Below, piece by piece: positions 1 through 5,075 of a stretch of 5,075 bases of DNA (position 1 is the stretch's first letter; each line of letters starts with the position of its first letter). The stretch is taken from positions 3,143 through 8,217 of the forward strand of contig DBRO01000043.1 in assembly GCA_002306005.1 (NCBI GenBank). The letters are read 5' to 3'. The position numbers were made by a program, and so were the translations under genes. This DNA is from Ruminococcus sp. UBA1366. GTDB lineage: Bacteria; Bacillota; Clostridia; Oscillospirales; Ruminococcaceae. The notes beneath the pieces are model-generated. The model did no database searches and was not told where the DNA came from. It was given only the letters and a program-made list of their open reading frames with translations.

Positions 1-11
1 GAGTAAGAATC

Positions 12-1289
12 ATGACGGTTTCAGAGGTATTTCAGAATACCACGAAAAAAGAGGTGTTTGCACAATCGATACAGTATTGGAACAGCGGAAAAACAAAGGA
101 ATGGCTGGATCTTGGCATTGATTTGGTGATGGGGAAGCGCGAGGGTTACTATTTTTGGGATATGGACGGTAAAAAGTTGATGGACGTGCACCTGAATGGC
201 GGTACGTACAGTTTGGGACACCGCAATCCGGAAGTGATTTCCGCGCTGGTTGAGGCGACAGAGCATGTGGATATCGGCAATCATCACTTTCCGTCTCCGC
301 TGAAGGCTTTGCTCGCCAAAACTGTGGTTGAGGCATCTCCCGCAGGCATGAAACACGTCATATACGGTTCTTCCGGCGGTGAGGTTGCGGATTTGTCCAT
401 CAAATGCGCACGGAGCGCCACCGGTAAAAAGAGAATCATTTGTGTGAATAATTGCTATCACGGACATACGGGACTTGCTGTTGCTGCCGGTGCGCCGCGG
501 TACTGTCAGCTTTTCCATGCTGAGCGCCCGGACGAATTTATCAAGGTGCCGTTTAATGACATTCGTGCGATGGAGGCGGCTTTTGCCGCAAATGACGATA
601 TCGCCGCAGTCTTGTTAGAGACGATTCCGGCGACTTACGGGTTTGTGATGCCGCTGGATGGATATCTGCCTGCCGTGAAAAAGTTATGCGAAAAGTACGG
701 CGCGCTGTATATTGCCGACGAAGTACAGACCGGACTGCTGCGCAGCGGAAAAATGTGGTGCATTGAAACCTACGGGGTCACACCGGATATCATTGTTTCA
801 TCCAAGGGATTTTCCGGTGGTATTTACCCGATTTCCTGTGTAGTGCTGAACGAAAAGGCATCGTACTGGATGACCAAGGACGGCAGTGCGCATATGGCGA
901 CCTTCGGCGGCAGCGAACTGGGCTGTGCGTGTGCACTGAAAGTATTTGAGATTCTGGCGCGGGAGGAAACCAAGCAGAACGTGGCCTTTGTTTCTTCCTA
1001 TCTGCGCAAGGGATTGGAAGAAATCAAGCAAGAGAATGCCGGTGCATTTGTGGGAATTCGGCAGAATGGGTTGATTATGGGTCTGGAATTTGCGGGAGCG
1101 GATGGCGCGGTAACGGTTATGCAGCATCTATATGAAAACGGCGTGTGGGCAATCTATTCGCAGCTGGATCCGAGCGTGTTGCAATTTAAGCCCGGTGTGC
1201 TGGCAACCAAGGCATATTGCGATGAACTGTTGGAAAAGCTCCGCAAAGGGATTTCCGAGGCGCGGGACGAAATCTTGGCAAAGGCATAA
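12..1289 (+). CDS. Class-III PLP-dependent aminotransferase-fold enzyme (possible O-phospho-amine phospho-lyase)
   Basis: Fold-type I PLP enzyme of 425 aa, the usual length for class-III (ornithine/GABA-type) aminotransferases. Visible landmarks: an N-terminal stretch ending in YFWDMDGKKLMDVHLNGG (47-64); the phosphate-binding turn SSGGE (120-124); YHGHTG (149-154), whose Tyr normally stacks on the PLP ring; DEVQTG (236-241), with Asp236 for the pyridine nitrogen; the Schiff-base lysine Lys265 in SSKGFSGG; and TFGGS (297-301) for the cofactor phosphate. All PLP-binding elements are intact. The C-terminal motif usually reads R-F-x-P-P, with Arg holding the substrate carboxylate; here it is LQFKPG (390-395), so that Arg is Gln391. 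This weakens a plain amino-acid:2-oxoglutarate transaminase role. With a kinase gene next door it fits the phospho-lyase branch (ethanolamine-phosphate, phosphohydroxylysine). The start at 12 gives a full-length N-terminus; only GAG at 1-3 resembles a ribosome site, and more may lie outside the window. The family is certain, the reaction is not. Confidence 0.93.
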   Translation: MTVSEVFQNTTKKEVFAQSIQYWNSGKTKEWLDLGIDLVMGKREGYYFWDMDGKKLMDVHLNGGTYSLGHRNPEVISALVEATEHVDIGNHHFPSPLKALLAKTVVEASPAGMKHVIYGSSGGEVADLSIKCARSATGKKRIICVNNCYHGHTGLAVAAGAPRYCQLFHAERPDEFIKVPFNDIRAMEAAFAANDDIAAVLLETIPATYGFVMPLDGYLPAVKKLCEKYGALYIADEVQTGLLRSGKMWCIETYGVTPDIIVSSKGFSGGIYPISCVVLNEKASYWMTKDGSAHMATFGGSELGCACALKVFEILAREETKQNVAFVSSYLRKGLEEIKQENAGAFVGIRQNGLIMGLEFAGADGAVTVMQHLYENGVWAIYSQLDPSVLQFKPGVLATKAYCDELLEKLRKGISEARDEILAKA

Positions 1290-1322
1290 CCGGTCAATTT
1301 ACAGAGTAAGGCTGAAAATATC

Positions 1323-1340
1323 GTATACAAAGGCGTATAC
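1323..1340. repeat. Paired GTATAC palindromes, possible operator
   Basis: The 6-bp palindrome GTATAC occurs at 1323-1328 and again at 1335-1340. The longer direct repeat CGTATAC (1322-1328 and 1334-1340) has a period of 12 bp, about one helical turn. Because each unit is self-complementary, the pair can also be read as an inverted repeat with a 6-nt AAAGGC spacer. Such spacing suits a dimeric DNA-binding regulator or a weak hairpin. No regulator gene is in the window, and the pair could have arisen by chance in AT-rich spacer DNA. Confidence 0.35.
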
Positions 1341-1343
1341 TTG

Positions 1344-1359
1344 CAATCTTTACAGATTG
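1344..1359 (+). repeat. Short inverted repeat (6-bp stem, 4-nt loop)
   Basis: CAATCT (1344-1349) is exactly complementary to AGATTG (1354-1359) around the loop TTAC. The stem is short and AT-rich and the next bases are not a T-run, so it is unlikely to terminate transcription. It overlaps the candidate -35 box, so it could instead be part of a DNA operator. Confidence 0.35.
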
Positions 1360-1377
1360 GGAAGTTGCGTCTATTTT
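1349..1377 (+). promoter_or_regulatory. Candidate sigma-A-type promoter for the kinase-permease-PII-SDR genes
   Basis: TTTACA (1349-1354) matches the TTGACA -35 consensus at five of six positions. After a 17-bp spacer, TATTTT (1372-1377) matches the -10 consensus at four of six. Transcription would start near 1384 and place the GC-rich pairing block at the very 5' end of the messenger. A competing element is TATACT (1336-1341), a better -10 match but with only a poor -35 upstream. The call rests on consensus matching alone and is weak; the operon may instead be read from upstream of the first gene. Confidence 0.25.
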
Positions 1378-1382
1378 CTTTT

Positions 1383-1413
1383 CGGCGGGGTGCGCCGGCG
1401 GGGTTTCACCCGC
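1383..1413 (+). other. GC-rich segment with mutually exclusive hairpins
   Basis: The 9-nt unit CGGCGGGGT occurs twice (1383-1391 and 1396-1404, period 13). Two adjacent hairpins are possible: CGGCG/CGCCG (1383-1387 with 1393-1397) and GCGGG/CCCGC (1398-1402 with 1409-1413). Alternatively CACCCGC (1407-1413) can pair with the first repeat copy (GCGGG-G-TG, 1385-1392, one bulged G), excluding both. CGCC (1393-1396) can also pair with GGCG (1425-1428), which overlaps the end of the kinase ribosome site. The competing pairings resemble a switch or attenuator, but the sequence is too GC-biased to exclude chance. Confidence 0.35.
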
Positions 1414-1420
1414 GCAAACA

Positions 1421-1426
1421 AGGGGG
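1421..1426 (+). promoter_or_regulatory. Ribosome binding site fixing the kinase start
   Basis: AGGGGG lies 7 nt upstream of the ATG at 1434. It selects that ATG over the upstream in-frame TTG at 1341, which has no purine-rich site before it and would add 31 residues translated from the GC-rich leader with no resemblance to a kinase N-terminus. Confidence 0.75.
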
Positions 1427-1433
1427 CGAAAGC

Positions 1434-2426
1434 ATGGTATTTGACAAGGCTTGTCTGGACATTGTTGCAGCACAGACATTGCAGCATTACGATTGGAATA
1501 CGGACACTTGCGCACAGCTGATTGTGCTGTCAGAAAATGCAACCTACCTAGTGAAGGATTTGCATTCTGACCGCAAACTGGGCGTGCTGCGTATCAGCCG
1601 TCCGGGATATCATACGCGTGCCGAGCTGGAATCGGAAATGCGCTGGCTGCGGCAGATTAACGACTACACGCCGCTTGTTGTGGCAAATCCGATTGTTGGC
1701 AAGGATGGACAAGAAGTGCAGCAGGTGAAGGCACCGGATGGTAGCTGCTATCACTGCATTATTTGCGATTATCTCCCGGGCAGTGAACCGGATGAGGCAA
1801 ACGAAACGGAATTTGTGCGAAATTTTGAGGTGCTGGGGGAAACCACTGCGTATCTGCACCGGCAGGCCTCCATTTGGAACGGCACAAAAACCATTGACCG
1901 GATGAGTTGGGATTTTGCGCATATCATCGGAGAAAAAGCAGTGTGGGGAAAGTGGAGTGCGTTTCCGAGCATAACACCGGATGCGGAAAAACTGCTGAAC
2001 GATGCCGCGCGGATTATTGAAAAGCGGTTGATTCGCTACGGGAAAAGCCCGCACAACTGGGGACTGATTCATGCGGATCTGCGGCTGGCAAATATTCTAG
2101 TCGAAGGGGAATCCATCAAAGTGATTGATTTTGACGATTGCGGGTTTGGCTGGCATTTGCATGATCTGGCGTCTTCCATCAGCTTTATTGAACATAAGGA
2201 AATTGTGCCGAAGCTGGTGAATGCATGGCTGAAAGGCTATAAGAAGGTGATGCCTTTTACTGACACGGATTTTGAAGAAATCGACACATTTATATTAATG
2301 CGCCGGATGCAGTTAATGGCATGGCTTGCCAGTCATCAGGATTCTGAACCGGTCGCGGCACTTTCCGAGGGATATCTGGACGGGACAATCGGATTGACGG
2401 AACGGTTTATCCGGCTGTTTGGATAA
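1434..2426 (+). CDS. APH/choline-kinase-fold small-molecule kinase
   Basis: Protein of 330 aa of the aminoglycoside phosphotransferase/choline kinase/homoserine kinase II superfamily, expected to be a cytosolic ATP-dependent kinase of a small hydroxyl compound. The catalytic loop IHADLRLAN (212-220) supplies the HxDxxxxN motif: Asp215 as base and Asn220 for metal. IDFDDCGFGWHLHDLA (231-246) supplies the metal-binding Asp232 and the helix typical of APH enzymes. In the N-lobe, VLRISRPGYHTRAELESE (51-68) is the beta-3 strand and helix C, with Arg53 near where canonical kinases have Lys. The hinge is probably IICDYLPGSEP (109-119). The permease start codon follows the stop after 15 nt, so the two are probably translated from one message. 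Family members phosphorylate ethanolamine, choline, hydroxylysine, homoserine or methylthioribose. An amino-alcohol or hydroxy-amino-acid substrate is inferred from the neighbouring class-III PLP enzyme and permease. An antibiotic-resistance role is less likely in this metabolic context. Confidence 0.92.
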   Translation: MVFDKACLDIVAAQTLQHYDWNTDTCAQLIVLSENATYLVKDLHSDRKLGVLRISRPGYHTRAELESEMRWLRQINDYTPLVVANPIVGKDGQEVQQVKAPDGSCYHCIICDYLPGSEPDEANETEFVRNFEVLGETTAYLHRQASIWNGTKTIDRMSWDFAHIIGEKAVWGKWSAFPSITPDAEKLLNDAARIIEKRLIRYGKSPHNWGLIHADLRLANILVEGESIKVIDFDDCGFGWHLHDLASSISFIEHKEIVPKLVNAWLKGYKKVMPFTDTDFEEIDTFILMRRMQLMAWLASHQDSEPVAALSEGYLDGTIGLTERFIRLFG

Positions 2427-2441
2427 TGAAAGGGGTTACAT

Positions 2442-3848
2442 ATGGAAAAGGAAATCAAGAACAACAACTTATCAAAATCGCTGAAACTGATTTATGTGTA
2501 TGCTTTGGCAACGGGTGCAATCTTTACGTTTATGTGTTACTGGGACGGCATTTTCATGTCCTATACCGGCCCGGCAACGTTCCTTGCCTTTGCTTTGATG
2601 ACATTGATGGTGCTGCCGACAGCATTCGTCTATTCAGAATATTCCACCATGCTGCCCAGTGCGGGTTCCTGCCTGGTGTTTAACACGGTGGGACTGAATA
2701 AGCATATGGGATTCTGGAGTTCTTGGCTGATTATGTGCGCATGGATTGCCGTACCGGCTGCGGGTATTTTGGGTATCATCGACTGGCTGAATTATCAGTT
2801 CGGGTTAAACATCACGGGCTGGTATTCCGTGTTACTTGGCGCTGCGGTGCTTTGCTTGTGGTTTGTGCTCAGCTTGCTGAAAAACGTGGTTGCCGGTAAG
2901 GTGCAGACGTTTATGCTGTTTGCGGGAATCATTGGTATTTTGATTTGCTCTCTGGCGTTTTTGTTCAGCGGAAAATGGAGCTTTGATAATTTTGTAAATT
3001 TCTTTGCTTCCTGCAATGCAAAAGCATATGGCGGCAGCTTTACGACGGCAATTGCGTGGATTGTGGGCGCTTCGTTTATGATTACACCGTATTTTGGTTT
3101 TGAAACAGTTCCGGCAATGGTGGAGGAAGGTGACTTCCCGATCAAGAGCCAGAAGAAAGCGATTTTAGGCTCGGTTCTTACCTGCGGAGCAATCTATGTG
3201 ATCTTCTATTTCTGCATGGCGGGTGCAATGCCTTGGGATATGCTGACCAACAACGGCGACTGTCATGCGTTCATTACGTTTGATGCGCTGCAATATCTGT
3301 TCGGCGATAAAATCGGCTGGTTTGTTTTTATTATGGGCATTGTCGGCGTGGTATTTCCGATTGGTACTTCCGTACTGGGATTCTGGTATTCCGGTGTGCG
3401 GATGATTTACGCGATGGGCCGGCAGAATTTCCTGCCAAAAGCATTTGCAAAAACCAATCGTTTTAGTCAGCCTGTTCTGCCGAACATTCTGATTCTTGTG
3501 GTTTCCGTGGCATTTCTTGCGATGCAGGAAATCCGTTCGTTCTTTGACCTCATGGCGTTTGCCTGTGCGGTTTGTTACGTGATTACTTCGATTTCCTCGC
3601 TGGTAATTGATAAAAAGCATCCGGAATGGGCACGCCCTTACAAATGCCCGAAGGTGCTTAAAATTCTTTCTCTGATTGTGATGATTGCCATTGCGTTTTT
3701 CTGCACAATTGGTATTGGAAAAACAACATGGCTGGGCTTTGCCGGCTACATGGCGGTTGGGCTGGTGCTGTGGCTGATCATGATTCTGCATAAATGGAAA
3801 CACGAAAAGGTTTGGATGAAAACACCGGACGGCGATCAGGAATTTTAA
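2442..3848 (+). CDS. APC-superfamily amino acid/amine permease (12 TM)
   Basis: Integral membrane protein of 468 aa with about twelve hydrophobic segments: roughly 17-40, 44-65, 92-114, 128-147, 153-176, 200-220, 238-262, 291-316, 345-362, 366-388, 407-425 and 430-449. Length and layout fit amino acid-polyamine-organocation (APC) secondary transporters. The best family signature is TM6 and the loop after it, PYFGFETVPAMVEEGDFP (216-233), matching the usual F-x-G-F-E-x-x-x-x-x-x-E-E-x-x-x-P pattern. TM1 is divergent: the ATGAIFTF stretch (23-30) lacks the common GxIGSGIF motif, so the substrate may be unusual. The Shine-Dalgarno AAAGGGG (2429-2435) lies 6 nt before the ATG. It probably imports an amino acid or amine with a proton or by exchange; the ethanolamine-permease branch is one candidate given the kinase and PLP enzyme. 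Both termini are probably cytosolic, and the charged tail (450-468) could be a docking site for the PII protein encoded next. Confidence 0.9.
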   Translation: MEKEIKNNNLSKSLKLIYVYALATGAIFTFMCYWDGIFMSYTGPATFLAFALMTLMVLPTAFVYSEYSTMLPSAGSCLVFNTVGLNKHMGFWSSWLIMCAWIAVPAAGILGIIDWLNYQFGLNITGWYSVLLGAAVLCLWFVLSLLKNVVAGKVQTFMLFAGIIGILICSLAFLFSGKWSFDNFVNFFASCNAKAYGGSFTTAIAWIVGASFMITPYFGFETVPAMVEEGDFPIKSQKKAILGSVLTCGAIYVIFYFCMAGAMPWDMLTNNGDCHAFITFDALQYLFGDKIGWFVFIMGIVGVVFPIGTSVLGFWYSGVRMIYAMGRQNFLPKAFAKTNRFSQPVLPNILILVVSVAFLAMQEIRSFFDLMAFACAVCYVITSISSLVIDKKHPEWARPYKCPKVLKILSLIVMIAIAFFCTIGIGKTTWLGFAGYMAVGLVLWLIMILHKWKHEKVWMKTPDGDQEF

Positions 3849-3891
3849 TCGGATTTTAGGGCAATCTGTTTGTGCGGTGTTGATTTTCAGG

Positions 3892-3898
3892 AAAGGAG
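3892..3898 (+). promoter_or_regulatory. Ribosome binding site fixing the PII start
   Basis: AAAGGAG lies 7 nt before the ATG at 3906. Starting there gives an N-terminus, MKEMEFIIKPEK, matching the first beta strand of PII proteins, so the in-frame TTG at 3870 (12 extra residues) is rejected. The 57-nt gap before the gene (3849-3905) shows no hairpin with a T-run and no clear promoter. Confidence 0.8.
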
Positions 3899-3905
3899 CA
3901 GCAGT

Positions 3906-4247
3906 ATGAAAGAAATGGAGTTCATTATCAAGCCGGAAAAAATGGAGAACCTGAGCCGGATTTTAAGCAATTGCGGCGCGGGCGGCGTTACGGTGACGTA
4001 CCTGAGCGGATACGGACATCAGAAAGGCTTGAAGCAGGTTTATACGCGGGATGAAGTGATCGGAGGAACGCTGCTGCCCAAGCTTTCCTACCGCACGGTG
4101 GTGCCGGATGATCAGGTTGAAATGATTATCAATGCCGTGGTGGCGGAACTGAACACGGGTAGCTTTGGCGACGGTAAAATTTTTGTCCGCCCGGTGGACG
4201 AGGTGGTGCAGATCCGCACTGGTGCGCGCGGCATAGACGCAATTTAA
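3906..4247 (+). CDS. PII-family (GlnB/GlnK-type) signal transduction protein, atypical T-loop
   Basis: Protein of 113 aa, about the canonical PII length. It aligns along its whole length with GlnB/GlnK: EFIIKPEKMENL for strand 1 and helix 1, Thr29, GYGHQKG (35-41) at the T-loop base with Gln39 and Lys40, LPKLSYRTVVPDD (57-69) with Lys59, the B-loop TGSFGDGK (84-91) with Lys91, and QIRTG (102-106). PII trimers bind ATP/ADP and often 2-oxoglutarate, and use the T-loop to block transporters or enzymes. Most nucleotide and 2-oxoglutarate contacts are kept. Two differences stand out: the uridylylated Tyr51 of enterobacterial PII is Val51, and the first ATP-contacting Arg of the RxR pair is Gln102 (Arg104 is kept). 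The T-loop is one residue longer than in E. coli GlnB, with a GG pair (53-54). It sits directly after a permease gene, where amtB would normally be, so regulation of that permease is a reasonable inference. The symbol is left empty because this is a divergent paralogue. Confidence 0.92.
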   Translation: MKEMEFIIKPEKMENLSRILSNCGAGGVTVTYLSGYGHQKGLKQVYTRDEVIGGTLLPKLSYRTVVPDDQVEMIINAVVAELNTGSFGDGKIFVRPVDEVVQIRTGARGIDAI

Positions 4248-4261
4248 AAGGAGGCAGAACA

Positions 4262-5053
4262 ATGGGAAAATTAGCAGGCAAAACTGCCATTATTACGGGT
4301 GCTTCAAAAGGCATTGGCGAAGGCATTGCGCGGGTGTTTGCAAAATACGGTGCAAGGCTGGTGCTGGCGGCACGCGGTGAAAAGGTGTTGGAATTTGCCG
4401 AAGAACTGAAGAAAACCGGCTGCGAGGCAATCGGTGTACAGGCGGATGTGAGCAATCCGGACAGTGTGCGGCAGCTTGTGAATACGGCGGTAAAAACGTT
4501 CGGCAAAATTGATATTCTGGTGAATAATGCTGGTGTGTGCGTATTGGAGGATTTTCTAGCGGAGGGCGAAAAAAACCGCGATTATCACATTGATATCAAT
4601 ATCAAGGGCGTGTGGAACGTCACAAAAGCTGTCGCACCGGAAATGATCAAAAACGGCGGCGGAAAAATTGTGGTGATGAGTTCCGTGACCGGTGATATGG
4701 TGGCAGATCCGGGCGAAGCGGCTTATGCCATGACAAAAGCAGCACTGGTCGGTTTCACCAAAGCCATGGCGCGGGAGCTTGCCTCAAACCACATTAACGT
4801 CAATGCAATTTGTCCCGGTTATGTTCGGACGCCGCTTGTAGAGGGTATGGCGGTACAGTCCTGCCCGGAGGATCCGGAAAGCGTGATTCAAGGCATCGCG
4901 GCGGGGGTTCCTTTGCAAAGGCTGGCACGTCCGGAGGAAATCGGCGAGTTGGCGGCGTTCCTAAGCTGTGAGGAATCCAGCTATATTACAGGCACGCAGA
5001 TTGTGATCGACGGCGGCAGTACGTTGCCGGAAACCTGCACGATGGGGGTATAA
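4262..5053 (+). CDS. ucpA: UcpA-like short-chain dehydrogenase/reductase
   Basis: Classical SDR of 263 aa, a cytosolic NAD(P)(H)-dependent oxidoreductase with a Rossmann fold. Motifs: TGASKGIG (12-19) for the dinucleotide, DV (62-63) for the adenine, NNAG (88-91), and the catalytic tetrad Asn113, Ser141, Tyr155 and Lys159. CPGYVRTP (184-191) follows, then the C-terminal SSYITGTQIVIDGGS (239-253). As I recall E. coli UcpA, several blocks are nearly identical: NIKGVWNVTKAV, MSSVTGDMVADPGE, NAICPGYVRTP and DGGSTLPET. That makes this a close relative rather than a generic FabG. UcpA is linked to furfural reduction/tolerance in E. coli; its natural substrate is uncertain. Lys16 and Arg38 suggest NADPH preference. 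The Shine-Dalgarno AAGGAGG (4248-4254) is 7 nt before the ATG, and only 14 nt separate it from the PII stop, so the two are probably co-transcribed. It may reduce or oxidise a carbonyl product made by the upstream enzymes. Confidence 0.9.
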   Translation: MGKLAGKTAIITGASKGIGEGIARVFAKYGARLVLAARGEKVLEFAEELKKTGCEAIGVQADVSNPDSVRQLVNTAVKTFGKIDILVNNAGVCVLEDFLAEGEKNRDYHIDINIKGVWNVTKAVAPEMIKNGGGKIVVMSSVTGDMVADPGEAAYAMTKAALVGFTKAMARELASNHINVNAICPGYVRTPLVEGMAVQSCPEDPESVIQGIAAGVPLQRLARPEEIGELAAFLSCEESSYITGTQIVIDGGSTLPETCTMGV

Positions 5054-5075
5054 TACAAACGTATTTCCAATAAAA

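Larger units (their letters stand above)
1290..1433 (+). other. Longest intergenic gap: possible structured leader of the kinase gene
   Basis: This 144-nt gap is the only sizeable non-coding stretch. In order it holds paired GTATAC sites (1323-1340), a short AT-rich inverted repeat (1344-1359), a pyrimidine-rich run (1371-1383), a GC-rich block with competing pairings (1383-1413) and the kinase ribosome site (1421-1426). None of the riboswitch or T-box consensus sequences I know fits: the T-box GGGTGGNACCGCG signature is only vaguely echoed by the GGGTTTCACCCGCG at 1401-1414. No hairpin here is followed by a U-run, so I do not call a terminator. It may hold a promoter and an RNA regulator; its role is unknown. 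Confidence 0.4.

Noticed and set aside
1371..1413. Rho-independent terminator after the aminotransferase gene
   Set aside because: The GC-rich hairpins are followed by an A-rich ribosome-site region, not a T-run; the pyrimidine run lies before them. On the minus strand no T-run follows either.
1401..1414. T-box antiterminator motif
   Set aside because: GGGTTTCACCCGCG only loosely resembles GGGTGGNACCGCG, and neither a specifier-loop (AGTA-type) stem nor a terminator can be placed in 144 nt.
1341..1433. In-frame TTG-initiated extension of the kinase by 31 residues
   Set aside because: There is no ribosome site before 1341, the extension is low-complexity GC-rich leader sequence, and a strong AGGGGG sits 7 nt before the ATG at 1434.
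1132..1521. A 129-residue + strand reading frame spanning the gap between the first two genes
   Set aside because: It overlaps the ends of both the aminotransferase and the kinase in a different frame, has no ribosome site, and its translation is rich in Arg, Cys and Trp as expected for an out-of-frame shadow.
2426..2683. An 85-residue reading frame starting at an ATG that overlaps the kinase stop codon
   Set aside because: It overlaps the permease in another frame, its product resembles no family, and the AAAGGGG site lies downstream of its ATG and serves the start at 2442.
3165..3803. A 212-residue minus-strand reading frame opposite the permease
   Set aside because: It is antisense to a clear 12-TM permease, and its His-, Asn- and Arg-rich translation is a typical shadow of hydrophobic codons.
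3870..3905. A 12-residue upstream extension of the PII protein from a TTG
   Set aside because: PII proteins begin almost directly with the first beta strand, and the AAAGGAG site is correctly spaced only for the ATG at 3906.
5054..5075. Terminator or new promoter after the last gene
   Set aside because: Only 22 nt remain and they show no inverted repeat or promoter match, so nothing can be concluded.

Overview
The window holds five complete protein-coding genes, all on the + strand, and about 94% of it is coding. Base composition looks close to balanced G+C. Each gene after the first has a strong Shine-Dalgarno sequence (AGGGGG, AAAGGGG, AAAGGAG, AAGGAGG) 6-7 nt before its ATG. Together with the protein families, this suggests a Firmicute, probably an anaerobic, gut-type clostridium (Oscillospiraceae/Lachnospiraceae-like). 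That assignment is inference, since no taxonomic marker gene is present.

Layout: a class-III PLP-dependent aminotransferase-fold enzyme (12-1289); a 144-nt gap with repeats, possible promoter elements and GC-rich pairing segments (1290-1433); an APH/choline-kinase-fold small-molecule kinase (1434-2426); a 12-TM APC-superfamily amino acid/amine permease (2442-3848); a PII (GlnB/GlnK-type) signalling protein with an unusual T-loop (3906-4247); and a UcpA-like short-chain dehydrogenase/reductase (4262-5053). Gaps between the last four genes are only 15, 57 and 14 nt, so they very probably share a transcript. The first gene is likely part of the same functional unit, but the gap after it could carry its own promoter or leader.

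How they may work together (inference): the permease imports an amino alcohol or hydroxylated amino acid, the kinase phosphorylates its hydroxyl, and the class-III enzyme removes phosphate and ammonia as a phospho-lyase (like ethanolamine-phosphate or phosphohydroxylysine phospho-lyase), giving an aldehyde. The SDR would handle the carbonyl product. The PII protein, beside a permease and with no AmtB in the window, could tune uptake to nitrogen or energy status. The main sequence hint for the lyase is Gln391 where most class-III transaminases have the substrate-carboxylate Arg. The alternative is an ordinary transaminase cluster for an unknown amine. No substrate can be assigned from sequence alone.

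No RNA genes, mobile elements, CRISPR arrays or convincing intrinsic terminators were seen.
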